64,000 nt of DNA from Nitrospirota bacterium (GTDB taxonomy: Bacteria; Nitrospirota; Thermodesulfovibrionia; Thermodesulfovibrionales; Magnetobacteriaceae): NCBI GenBank assembly GCA_015233895.1, contig JADFXG010000003.1, positions 1 through 64,000 on the forward strand. The letters run 5' to 3'. Shown here in pieces: positions 26,273 through 35,174 of this stretch (positions within the stretch are counted from its first letter, which is position 1; every line of letters starts with the position of its first letter). The notes below the pieces were generated by a model, which was not told where the DNA came from, did not search any database, and worked only from the letters and a program-made list of their open reading frames with translations. Position numbers and translations under genes: made by a program.

Positions 26273-27031
26273 TTATTGTGCTTTACCCTTTATCTCCGTC
26301 ATCCCTCTTCCACCCGATTGCCTGTTCTGAGCCCATGTTGCAGGATCAGAGTCAATCACGGTATATGACCCCGGCGGGATAATCACATTAGGATTTGCTA
26401 TCCATACTGCATTTGGCACACCACCCTGCCCAGGCGTGGTACGCACCCCCCATGGCCCATACATTGTACCATTTGCAGAACGCAGGCCAATGGTCCCGCC
26501 TGCTGCTGTTCCCCTGCCATTATTCCAATGATATGTCATGATATTGGTGATTTGATAGGGTCTTGAAGTGTTGAGTACGGTTGGCTGTGTTGGCCCATTA
26601 CCAACACCCCCCGTATTCATCGCATTAAGAATAATCTCTTCCTGAGAGGATATACCGCCAGCTTGTGGTGTAGTGTTACCTTGCGTTGTTTGTAGGTCCG
26701 CACTCCATGGGTAGTTGCCGATCCCTCCCTGGGTAAAGTTTCCGCTCATATGTCCTCCGGTGATTACTCCCGTGTAGCGCTGGTCGGCAACTGCCCGACG
26801 GAACGAAATACGGTTGCCGTCAACAGTTAGGTCGAGCATATCCTCCCACACACTGAGCATGAAACGGCCAGAATATTTGCTGTTGTCTCCACTTATCTCC
26901 ATCTGGCCATGACTGGTGTTAAAGGTAATTTTCCAAGTGCCCGCGATACTGCCAGCCTCCGCCACTAAAGCCATCATAACAACCAGAAACAACGACAAGC
27001 CACATACAACTAATGATTTTACATTTCTCAT
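26273..27031 (-). CDS. Secreted protein of unknown function
   Basis: 252 residues with a clear signal peptide (MRNVKSLVV, hydrophobic core, cleavage after VAEA). The mature N-terminal ~90 residues form a beta-rich module (GTWKITFNTSHGQMEISG, YSGRFMLSVWEDML, RYTGVITGGHMSGNFTQ), similar in style to lipocalin-like domains that report tightly packed beta strands. The C-terminal half is Gly/Asn/Pro-rich, with ITNIMTYHWNNGRG and NPNVIIPPGSYTVIDSDPATWAQN. That pattern resembles carbohydrate- or surface-associated beta domains. AAAGGAG precedes ATG 27031. I do not recognise a named family for the whole protein. Confidence 0.7.
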   Translation of the reverse strand: MRNVKSLVVCGLSLFLVVMMALVAEAGSIAGTWKITFNTSHGQMEISGDNSKYSGRFMLSVWEDMLDLTVDGNRISFRRAVADQRYTGVITGGHMSGNFTQGGIGNYPWSADLQTTQGNTTPQAGGISSQEEIILNAMNTGGVGNGPTQPTVLNTSRPYQITNIMTYHWNNGRGTAAGGTIGLRSANGTMYGPWGVRTTPGQGGVPNAVWIANPNVIIPPGSYTVIDSDPATWAQNRQSGGRGMTEIKGKAQ

Positions 27032-27154
27032 TATGAGTCTCCTTTAGAAATATAATTAGTAAGTGTTTGTAATTTACCATAACCATTCAGTTTTATGTTC
27101 GGGTTTCTATATTGGATTTCGGTTTCAATTAAACAGTTAGATTCAACTAAAAAC

Positions 27155-27183
27155 TTGACATTATCTCACATTTAATGTAACTT
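27155..27183 (+). promoter_or_regulatory. Weak promoter candidate for the chemoreceptor gene
   Basis: TTGACA at 27155-27160, 17 bases, then TAACTT at 27178-27183. The -35 is perfect and the -10 poor. Confidence 0.35.
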
Positions 27184-27218
27184 AAAACATTAATATATCT
27201 ATACAAAGGGGCTGACAC

Positions 27219-29198
27219 ATGAAAGAAAAGTTAGTGTTTAAATTTATAATGCCAATACTGGTTTTTATGGTGATAGCTGTTGTAATTATTCAGTTTTTGC
27301 TGATCAATACTGTGAAGTATTATTTTAAGGATACTACAAGTAATCAGATAGAACATACAATGGAGGGCGTGCTTCAGGTACTTTCAACAACAGATGATCT
27401 GATGATGACTGAGGTGAAACGTTCCATGGAACACCTGAGGGAGACTTTAGCTGCTAATGGGCAGCCAAGCCGTGGGACAGAAGTGGATGTGGCCGGCAAG
27501 AAGGTTCCGGATGTTGTGTTTGGAAACACCGGGCAGGCCAATAACTTTAGCGTTGTGGATTCCGTAGTGAAAACTATGGAGGGTACAGCCACGGTTTTTA
27601 CTAAAAGTGGTAATGATTACGTCCGGATATCTACAAACGTGAAAAAAAGCGATGGCTCCAGGGCAATAGGCACAATCTTAGACCCCGATGGTAAAGCCAT
27701 CAAAGCGATAAATAGCGGCAAAGCATATTACGGAGAGGTAGATATCCTTGGTTTGCCTTATATTACAGGTTATGAACCTATTTTTGACAAAGATAAAAAT
27801 ATAATCGGTATAAGTTATGTTGGATACAAGGTTACGTCATTAAAAGGGCTTGAAAATGTAATTGTAGAGGATAAAATACTGAAAAACGGTTTTCTTGCCC
27901 TTATAGACGGTAAGGGAAAGATTCTGTTTAATTCCAGGCATGTGTCTCCGGAAAAAATAGAAAAATTAATAGCCTCTAAAGATGACAAGTGGTCTATAGT
28001 TGAGAAAATGTTCCCTGCCTGGGGTTTTAAAATTGTAGCCGCTTATCCCTTAAGTGATCTGAGTGAAATGTACAAAAAATTGTTAATTTACGTATCCATA
28101 GGCGTAATAGCATTATTTCTGGTATTTATAGCATTTATATTGTGGGCTGTAAAAAGGACAGTTATACGGCCAATAGACAGTATTGTTGACATTTCTGAGG
28201 AAATATCCCGTGGTAATTTAACTGTACGGATAGATGCCGGAGTCGGGGGTGAGATAGGCAAACTTCTGGCTTCAATCAGTTTAATGGCAGAGCGGTTGGG
28301 CGGTCTTTTAACTAGTATATTTGATTCATCAAAAAACATAATGGCTGTTAGCGAACAGTTAAATGAATCCTCTGTGCAAATGGCCCGCGGAGTGTCTGAT
28401 CAGTCGGAGAGGGCAACACAAATAGCTGCATCATCTGAGGAGATGTCTCAAACAGTAGTCCACATAGCTGAAAACGCTATCCACATAGAGGCCTCAGCAA
28501 AAGAAACCAGTGAAACGGCAAAAGTAGGTGAGGATATAGTGCTTAAGGCAGTAAATGAGGTTAATGCGATAGCAGTTGTGGTTAATGAATCGGCCTCGTT
28601 GATATCCTCCCTTGGGCAGAGGTCAAAACAAATCGGGGAGATAATAGGTGTAATCAGAGACATAGCGGATCAGACCAATCTGCTGGCACTAAATGCTGCC
28701 ATAGAGGCTGCACGAGCTGGTGAACAGGGGAGAGGGTTTGCTGTCGTTGCCGATGAGGTAAGAAAACTTGCCGAAAGAACCGGTAGTGCTACATCTGAGA
28801 TAAGTACGATGATAACCGCAATTCAAAATGAGGTTCAGGTTGCTGTAAACTCTATGGATAATGGCACAAAGAGGGTACAGGTTGGAGTACAATATGCGCG
28901 TGAAGCAGGCAACGCTCTTCATGATATTGTAGGCGGTGTGGATAGTTTTAAGGAGATGGCTCATCAGATAGCCACTGCAACATCGGAGATGTCTGAGGTA
29001 TCAAACCAGATAACATCTAATATTGAAACTATTGCAAATGTTTCAAGGGACACATCCGATACCACGGAAACTATAAACAGATTAGCAGCTCAACTTAGAG
29101 ATTTTTCAAAGTCATTAGAAGAAATCCTGAAAGAATTCAATATCGGAGATTCTAAACTTTCATATCATACTGATAATTTACAAAGAAAATTAACCTAA
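27219..29198 (+). CDS. Methyl-accepting chemotaxis protein with Cache sensor
   Basis: 659 residues, a transmembrane chemoreceptor. Residues ~8-30 are TM1. Residues ~31-280 form a periplasmic Cache_3-Cache_2-type sensor ([41 protein letters not shown]). Residues ~285-310 are TM2, then HAMP ([26 protein letters not shown]). The cytoplasmic signalling hairpin has the invariant tip [38 protein letters not shown], which contacts CheA and CheW. There is no C-terminal CheR-binding pentapeptide. It signals to flagella such as those encoded at 38-47 kb. AAAGGGG precedes ATG 27219. The next gene, a receiver-like protein, follows by 24 bases. Confidence 0.95.
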   Translation: MKEKLVFKFIMPILVFMVIAVVIIQFLLINTVKYYFKDTTSNQIEHTMEGVLQVLSTTDDLMMTEVKRSMEHLRETLAANGQPSRGTEVDVAGKKVPDVVFGNTGQANNFSVVDSVVKTMEGTATVFTKSGNDYVRISTNVKKSDGSRAIGTILDPDGKAIKAINSGKAYYGEVDILGLPYITGYEPIFDKDKNIIGISYVGYKVTSLKGLENVIVEDKILKNGFLALIDGKGKILFNSRHVSPEKIEKLIASKDDKWSIVEKMFPAWGFKIVAAYPLSDLSEMYKKLLIYVSIGVIALFLVFIAFILWAVKRTVIRPIDSIVDISEEISRGNLTVRIDAGVGGEIGKLLASISLMAERLGGLLTSIFDSSKNIMAVSEQLNESSVQMARGVSDQSERATQIAASSEEMSQTVVHIAENAIHIEASAKETSETAKVGEDIVLKAVNEVNAIAVVVNESASLISSLGQRSKQIGEIIGVIRDIADQTNLLALNAAIEAARAGEQGRGFAVVADEVRKLAERTGSATSEISTMITAIQNEVQVAVNSMDNGTKRVQVGVQYAREAGNALHDIVGGVDSFKEMAHQIATATSEMSEVSNQITSNIETIANVSRDTSDTTETINRLAAQLRDFSKSLEEILKEFNIGDSKLSYHTDNLQRKLT

Positions 29199-29222
29199 AA
29201 ATATGTTATCTTAAAGGAGAAA

Positions 29223-30131
29223 ATGGCTAAAAGAGTAGCAACACCGGTTACTAAGAAGATTTTCTTTATGTGTGTGTCTGAGGATGTCGATCATCCCATA
29301 CGCTGGTGTCTGAAAAATGACTTCAAAAGCCTCATTACTCTAAAAGCATACAAGGGAGTTAAAGATTTAAAAAGGGCTCTGGAGGCCGACCCTTGTAATT
29401 ATCTAATCGTGGACTCTTTGGTGTTTGACCCTATTTTAAAACACACTGAGGAAATCTTTGCCAAATACCCGTTTTTGAAAATTCTGGTGGTGCTTCCCCC
29501 TGAATTAACGGCTGTTGAGGTCAAAAGCATCAAAGAATCGGCATCAGTAACTGATGTAATCATAAGACCGTTTACTCCTGAAAGCCTTTATACAGTCTTG
29601 TATGATTCTTTCGGGTTTAAAAAACCAAAAGAGGTCAACATATTCGGTTTAAAAAAAGGAATGGTTGTTGCTGATAACATCTTCTCTCAGTCCGGTTCAG
29701 AACCTCTGGTTGAGTGCGGTGTGGTGCTGGATGATGTGCTGATAGAGACACTCAAAAAACACAATATAAAAAAGGTAAATGTTCACGATGATATGACAAA
29801 GCTCCTGAACTGCTGGGAATATCAAAAGTGCGGCTTTTTTGGTCAATGTCCTGCCTCTATTTTTGTTGATGCTGACGGATACCTGGGCGGAGTTTGCGCT
29901 GGGCGCGGTTGTATGTTTGTAAAAGACACTATTTTAAATAACGAGCTTATCAAGGGTAAGAATTTTGTTGAAAAGGTAACACTTATGTGTTCAAAATGCG
30001 AGTTTTGTAAAATTGTGGCTACCGACAGCAAGGGAGCCGTCTCTCATAGCAATTTTGTTGAGCATATAAAAAATAACAAAGCCGATAAAAGAAATGAAAA
30101 TCCGCTTGTTGAAAAACCAAAGATAAACTAA
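29223..30131 (+). CDS. Receiver-like plus two-CW (Cys-rich) domain protein
   Basis: 302 residues. Residues ~10-135 resemble a degenerate receiver domain (IFFMCVSEDVDHP, CNYLIVDSLVFDP, ILVVLPP, DVIIRPFTPESLYTVL) without the usual acidic pair. Residues ~140-195 are an alpha/beta linker (GLKKGMVVADNIF). Residues ~196-275 hold a two-CW-type Cys cluster: NCWEYQKCGFFGQCPA, GGVCAGRGCMF, CSKCEFC. Such clusters bind metal or sit as redox sensors in signalling proteins. It has a strong AAAGGAG and lies 24 bases after the chemoreceptor, so the two are probably one operon and it may tune that receptor. Function is otherwise unknown. Confidence 0.65.
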   Translation: MAKRVATPVTKKIFFMCVSEDVDHPIRWCLKNDFKSLITLKAYKGVKDLKRALEADPCNYLIVDSLVFDPILKHTEEIFAKYPFLKILVVLPPELTAVEVKSIKESASVTDVIIRPFTPESLYTVLYDSFGFKKPKEVNIFGLKKGMVVADNIFSQSGSEPLVECGVVLDDVLIETLKKHNIKKVNVHDDMTKLLNCWEYQKCGFFGQCPASIFVDADGYLGGVCAGRGCMFVKDTILNNELIKGKNFVEKVTLMCSKCEFCKIVATDSKGAVSHSNFVEHIKNNKADKRNENPLVEKPKIN

Positions 30132-30157
30132 AGCGTTTTTGTAAGGAGGGACAGCCA

Positions 30158-30778
30158 GTGAAAAAAGCTGTAGTTTACCTTGCTGTATTTTTAATTTCGA
30201 TTTTGTCATCAATTACCCAGGCTGTAGCTGCCCCGCCTGAGAATTTTACCGCTGAAATGGCCATCACGGACTTAACTATGAGCATAGCCAAAATGGGCAG
30301 CAAAACCCGTATTGAAACACAGAGTGCGCCGGGACTTGTTACAATACTTTCAGCAGACGAAAAAAAAATCATCTATTTATCCACAAAAACAAAAAAGTAC
30401 GTGGAAGAACCGATGAAAACCACACTTGCACCAATGTATGGAAATGATTTAGTGGTGGAGAAAAAGCCAATAGGGCCTCAGACAATAGCCGGACACAGAT
30501 GTGAAAGATATGATGCGGTTTTTTCCATAAAAGACCAACCCAATGAGAAACTTGAGGCTATGATATGGGAGGCCGTGGATTTAGGAAATTTAATTATTCG
30601 TTATGAATATGAAACAAAAGACAGTGAAGGGAAATCAACCATTGTCACGGCTCAGTTAAGAAACATTGTAACAGGCGGAGCTAAATCCTCTATGTTTGCC
30701 GTGCCAAAAGGTTACACGAAAGTGAAATCACTCTCCGAACTGACAACTGGTGCTTCAAACAGCGGCAAAGAGAAATAA
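30158..30778 (+). CDS. Exported DUF4412-like protein
   Basis: 206 residues from GTG 30158, preceded by AAGGAGG at 30143-30149. The signal peptide cleaves about after AVAA. The mature part is a beta-rich periplasmic domain in which short strands alternate (FTAEMAITDLTMSIAKMGSKTRIE, KIIYLSTKTKKYVEE, IAGHRCERYDAVF, AMIWEAVDLGNLIIRYE). The single Cys in HRCERYD and the W-E pair are typical of DUF4412/LolA-like outer-surface folds. It follows the two-CW gene by 26 bases. No enzymatic residues stand out; lipid or envelope-stress binding is only a guess. Confidence 0.65.
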   Translation: MKKAVVYLAVFLISILSSITQAVAAPPENFTAEMAITDLTMSIAKMGSKTRIETQSAPGLVTILSADEKKIIYLSTKTKKYVEEPMKTTLAPMYGNDLVVEKKPIGPQTIAGHRCERYDAVFSIKDQPNEKLEAMIWEAVDLGNLIIRYEYETKDSEGKSTIVTAQLRNIVTGGAKSSMFAVPKGYTKVKSLSELTTGASNSGKEK

Positions 30779-30922
30779 TTTGAACGCTAAATAGATTTAG
30801 GCTACTCTGTAACTTATGCTAAAATTGCGCTATTTTTCGTTCATTTTAATGTATAATAAATGTCATGTAAGATACCATAGTATCATTCGTTACAATTTAA
30901 CTCTCTGGAGGGAATTGAGCAA

Positions 30923-32911
30923 ATGACTGATAAGAAAAACATCGAGGTACTGATGGAGGAAAAAAGGGTGTTTCCCCCGCCTCAGGAGTTTTCAGATAAA
31001 GCCTGCATAAAAACAATGAAACAGTATGAGGAGCTCTACGCTCGTTCAATAAATGACCCTGAGGGATTTTGGGCAGATATGGCACATGAGCACATCCATT
31101 GGTTTAAAAAATGGGACAAAGTGCTTGAGTATGATTTCAATAAGCCCTCAGTGAAATGGTTTGAAGGTGGAAAGTTAAATGTGACATATAACTGTCTTGA
31201 CAGATACGTCAACTCGCCGCTCAGGAACAGGGCTGCAATAATTTGGGAGTCAAACTACGGCATAATAAATAAAACCTACACCTACCAGCAGTTATACACG
31301 GAGGTGAATCGTTTTGCTAATGTGTTAAAAAAGCACGGAGTGCAAAAAGGCGACCGTGTGATGATATATCTTCCGATGGTGCCTGAGATAGTAATTTCGA
31401 TGCTTGCTTGTGCACGAATAGGGGCAATCCACAGCGTTGTTTTTGGAGGCTTTAGCGCTCAGGCCCTAAGAGACAGGATTATAGATTGTGGAGCAAAACT
31501 TGTGATAACGGCGGATTTTGGCTCAAGAGGCGGTAAACTTGTTCCTCTTAAAAGCAATGCCGATGAGGCCGTAACCCTCTGCGACTGTGTTAAAAAAATG
31601 ATAGTGGTTAAAGTTCAGATGATGTCTTCTCCGGATGTTTCTATAAAAGCTGGACGAGACCTCTGGTGGCATGATGAGATGGGAGCAGCGGATATAACCT
31701 CATCTTGCCCCCCTGAGTGGATGGATGCCGAGGATCCTCTGTTTATCCTCTACACATCCGGTTCAACCGGAAAGCCTAAAGGGGTTCTGCACACAACCGG
31801 AGGCTACCTGCTTTATACAACCCTGACTTTTAAGTGGATATTTGACAACCGTCCTGAGGATATATTCTTTTGCACTGCCGATGCCGGCTGGATTACAGGC
31901 CACAGCTACATAGTCTATGGTCCCCTTAGCAGCGGCGCCACAACAGTGCTCTTTGAAGGCATACCAACCTATCCTGATCCTGGGCGCTTTTGGAAAATAG
32001 TGGAAAAATACGGCGTTAACGTCTTTTACACAGCCCCTACTGCCATCCGTACTCTTATGCGGGAGGGCGATAAATGGGTACACTGTCATGATGTTTCCTC
32101 ACTTAGACTTCTTGGCACAGTTGGTGAGCCAATAAACCCTGAGGCATGGATGTGGTACCATGATGTGGTGGGAGGGGGAAAAATCCCAATTGTGGACACA
32201 TGGTGGCAGACTGAAACCGGAGGCATAATGATAACTCCGCTGCCTGGAGCCATGTCGCTTAAGCCTGGGTCAGCTAGCAAACCATTTTTTGGTATAAACC
32301 CTGTGATACTTAAAGAGGATGGGACAGCAGCAAGTGCAAATGAGGGCGGGTATCTTACAATAAAAGACCCGTGGCCGGGAATGCTGAGGGGCACTTATGG
32401 TGACCCTGAGAATAAACGTGTAAAAGAGGTATATTTCTCACGTTTTCCGGGTGTTTATTTTACCGGTGACGGAGCAAGAAGTGACGAGGACGGTGACTTC
32501 TGGATTATGGGACGCATTGATGACGTTATAAATGTCTCAGGGCACCGCATAGGAACTGCCGAGGTGGAATCTGCCCTGGTTAGCCATGAGCTTGTGGCAG
32601 AGGCAGCCGTTGTAGGGTATCCTCATGATATCAAAGGTGAGGCGCTCTACGTGTATGTCACTCTTAACGAGGGAATAGTTCCCACAGAGGAGCTAAAACA
32701 CGAGCTTGAAAAACATGTTAGAACAGTTATCGGCCCCATAGCCGTACCGGATAAGATTCAATTCACACCATTTTTACCTAAGACCAGAAGTGGAAAAATA
32801 ATGAGAAGAATCTTAAGGAAAATCGCACACGGTGAACTTGAAAACCTCGGTGACACAAGCACCCTCGCTGACCCCCTCGTTGTTGATGCCCTGGTCAGCG
32901 GCAGGCAATAA
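30923..32911 (+). CDS. acs: Acetyl-CoA synthetase (AMP-forming)
   Basis: 662 residues, normal for Acs; activates acetate to acetyl-CoA through acetyl-AMP. Seen: the AMP-binding P-loop-like [27 protein letters not shown] (A5 motif), [38 protein letters not shown] (A7-A8), and the regulatory lysine in [15 protein letters not shown], which is the site of reversible acetylation in other Acs. CTGGAGGG precedes ATG 30923. The upstream gap has TATAAT at 30852-30857 with no clear -35. Acetyl-CoA made here would feed the Re-citrate synthase. Confidence 0.96.
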   Translation: MTDKKNIEVLMEEKRVFPPPQEFSDKACIKTMKQYEELYARSINDPEGFWADMAHEHIHWFKKWDKVLEYDFNKPSVKWFEGGKLNVTYNCLDRYVNSPLRNRAAIIWESNYGIINKTYTYQQLYTEVNRFANVLKKHGVQKGDRVMIYLPMVPEIVISMLACARIGAIHSVVFGGFSAQALRDRIIDCGAKLVITADFGSRGGKLVPLKSNADEAVTLCDCVKKMIVVKVQMMSSPDVSIKAGRDLWWHDEMGAADITSSCPPEWMDAEDPLFILYTSGSTGKPKGVLHTTGGYLLYTTLTFKWIFDNRPEDIFFCTADAGWITGHSYIVYGPLSSGATTVLFEGIPTYPDPGRFWKIVEKYGVNVFYTAPTAIRTLMREGDKWVHCHDVSSLRLLGTVGEPINPEAWMWYHDVVGGGKIPIVDTWWQTETGGIMITPLPGAMSLKPGSASKPFFGINPVILKEDGTAASANEGGYLTIKDPWPGMLRGTYGDPENKRVKEVYFSRFPGVYFTGDGARSDEDGDFWIMGRIDDVINVSGHRIGTAEVESALVSHELVAEAAVVGYPHDIKGEALYVYVTLNEGIVPTEELKHELEKHVRTVIGPIAVPDKIQFTPFLPKTRSGKIMRRILRKIAHGELENLGDTSTLADPLVVDALVSGRQ

Positions 32912-33036
32912 AGTGGAGGATGGTTTGTTTAAGATTATTGCGTACTATCATATAAAAAGAGGACAGGAGAATATTTAACAAAAAGATAAAAGCGTGTTTT
33001 CTTGATGACATTCTGCGTTGCTCACTGGATGCGGCA

Positions 33037-35169
33037 GTGGTTGCCTGCGATCTTGAGTATCGTATAATTTATTATAATCCCATGGCAGCTCAGCTTTTTA
33101 ATTGCAGTGTTGAGGAGGCGTTAGGGACAAGCTTCCTGGAAATTCAGGAAAGGCAGCTTGTTATTCCCGATAAATTATCAGAGGCTATAAAAAGGGTCAA
33201 AAAAGACGGCGAAATTTCCTACGTTCACAGAAGGACAATATACGGCCAGAATATGTTTCTTGAATCCAGAATTTCTTGCATACAAAATAACAAAGGCCAA
33301 CTGACAGGATATGTTTTTACCTCACGGGATATAACACCTATGAAAACCCTGTCGGATAAATTAAGTTACCGTGTAACTTTGGAAAATCTTGTTGCCTCAG
33401 TCTCAGCCGGTTTAATAAGCATACCTGCCTCAGAACTTTACAATGAAATGAAGAGATCACTTGAGCGGATAGCTGAAACATTAGAGGCCGAGTGCGCATA
33501 TCTTATCGTATATAACGATGGTGACAACATAGTCCATCAATGGCGGCATACCGATTCTGCAAATGTCTTAGATAACGACACACTGCAGTGGTTTAGGCTC
33601 ATAGCTAATGACAGCAGAATAACCTTTTATGATAAAACGAATTCAAAACCCTCAGAGGCGGAAAATGAGTTTATACCTAAAGGGGTTTACTCTGTTATCA
33701 TAGCACCTCTTGTATATGGCGAGAAAAAAATAGGGTTAATCGCCATTGCCTCTGAAACTGAGTACAGGCAGTGGCAGCAGGAGGAGATAGTTGTCATAAA
33801 GATGGTAAGTGAGATATTCGTAAGTGCCATGATAAGAAATGAAACAGAGGAAAAACTGCATAAATTGGCGCACTACGATACTCTGACAAATGTACCCAAC
33901 CGAATGCTCTTCAATGACAGACTAACTCAGGCTATGGAGCAAGCACGGAGACATAATACAATGTTGGCGCTATTGTTTATAGATTTAGACAGGTTTAAGA
34001 GAATAAATGACACACTGGGACATGACATAGGGGATTTGCTGTTAAAAGAGGCCGCCGGCAGAATAGAGCTATGCACAAGGAAATCCGATACGGTTGCCAG
34101 AATGGGAGGGGATGAGTTTACAGTTATAATGACAAACCTCCAGAAGTCAGATGATGTCTCACGGCTGGCCGCAAAGATTATTACATCGCTTTCGGCGCCC
34201 TTTTTTATCAGACACCACGAGTGCTCAGTAGGTGCAAGCATTGGAATAAGCGTGTTCCCAGCCGATACCGACGATGTTGTCACACTGCTTAAAAACGCTG
34301 ACATTGCCCTCTATCAGGTAAAAGAGCACGGACGTGGGGATTACCAGTTTTTCTCTCCATCAATGAACAAGCGCTCAGTACACAGACTCAATCTGGAAAA
34401 CAGGCTGAGAAAGGCGCTTCTGACTGATGAATTTTCGGTGCTCTACCAGCCGCAGGTGGGTATCAACAGCGGCAACATCATGGGGATGGAGGTAATAGTG
34501 CGGTGGATAAGCGCAGAGTCCGGTTATGTACACTCTTCCGATTTTATTCCGATAGCTGAGGAGGCCGGGTTGATTTTATCTCTGGGTAAGATGGTATTCA
34601 GGCAGGTTTGTACGGTAAGTAAAGAGTGGGCTGACATGGGTTTTAACCACATAGCAGTGTCAATAAAAATTCTTGAAAGCCAGTTCAGACACCGGGAACT
34701 CCTGGATGTATTTCAAGCAATACTGAAAGAGACCGGAGCCAATCCGGCACTGATAGATATCACACTAAATGAAAACACTGTAATGACAGATGTTGAACAG
34801 TCCATCTCAATATTGAAAAAACTAAAAAATCTCGGATTTTCAATAACCATTGATAACTTTGGTACAGGGTATTCCTCTTTAAGCCACCTTAAGAGATTTC
34901 CGGCGGATGCTTTGAAAATAAACAAAACATTTATAAATAACATAACCGTGGATACTGACTATTCGGCCATAGCAAAAGCCATAATAGCGCTGGCACACAC
35001 CTTAGGCCTTAAGGTGGTGGCAGAAGGCGTTGAAACCAATGAGCAGCTTGAATTTCTCCGTGCCGTTAACTGTGATGCAGTGCAGGGGACTTTGTTTACA
35101 CCAGAACTTGCCCCGTATGACATTCTTAATATTCTTAATGATGAGGCAAGTTTTAAAGTAATGGGCTGA
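33037..35169 (+). CDS. PAS-GAF-GGDEF-EAL signalling protein, probable diguanylate cyclase
   Basis: About 710 residues. PAS (~1-105), GAF-like (~115-275), GGDEF (~285-445), EAL (~450-700). The cyclase site is intact (RMGGDEF) and an RxxD inhibitory site (RKSD) sits five residues before it. The EAL domain is degenerate: EVI replaces EAL, the metal Asn is Ser in VSIKI, and DDFGTG is DNFGTG. Net c-di-GMP synthesis with a non-catalytic EAL is therefore likely. The listed GTG 33037 cuts into the PAS N-terminal helix. The open frame runs upstream to a stop at 32953-32955, but that stretch has no ATG, GTG or TTG, although AGGACAGGAG lies at 32960-32969. The true start may be a rare codon. Confidence 0.88.
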   Translation: MVACDLEYRIIYYNPMAAQLFNCSVEEALGTSFLEIQERQLVIPDKLSEAIKRVKKDGEISYVHRRTIYGQNMFLESRISCIQNNKGQLTGYVFTSRDITPMKTLSDKLSYRVTLENLVASVSAGLISIPASELYNEMKRSLERIAETLEAECAYLIVYNDGDNIVHQWRHTDSANVLDNDTLQWFRLIANDSRITFYDKTNSKPSEAENEFIPKGVYSVIIAPLVYGEKKIGLIAIASETEYRQWQQEEIVVIKMVSEIFVSAMIRNETEEKLHKLAHYDTLTNVPNRMLFNDRLTQAMEQARRHNTMLALLFIDLDRFKRINDTLGHDIGDLLLKEAAGRIELCTRKSDTVARMGGDEFTVIMTNLQKSDDVSRLAAKIITSLSAPFFIRHHECSVGASIGISVFPADTDDVVTLLKNADIALYQVKEHGRGDYQFFSPSMNKRSVHRLNLENRLRKALLTDEFSVLYQPQVGINSGNIMGMEVIVRWISAESGYVHSSDFIPIAEEAGLILSLGKMVFRQVCTVSKEWADMGFNHIAVSIKILESQFRHRELLDVFQAILKETGANPALIDITLNENTVMTDVEQSISILKKLKNLGFSITIDNFGTGYSSLSHLKRFPADALKINKTFINNITVDTDYSAIAKAIIALAHTLGLKVVAEGVETNEQLEFLRAVNCDAVQGTLFTPELAPYDILNILNDEASFKVMG

Positions 35170-35174
35170 CCACA

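Noticed and set aside
30852-30857. Complete promoter for acs
   Set aside because: TATAAT is present but no -35-like hexamer occurs at 16-19 bases upstream.
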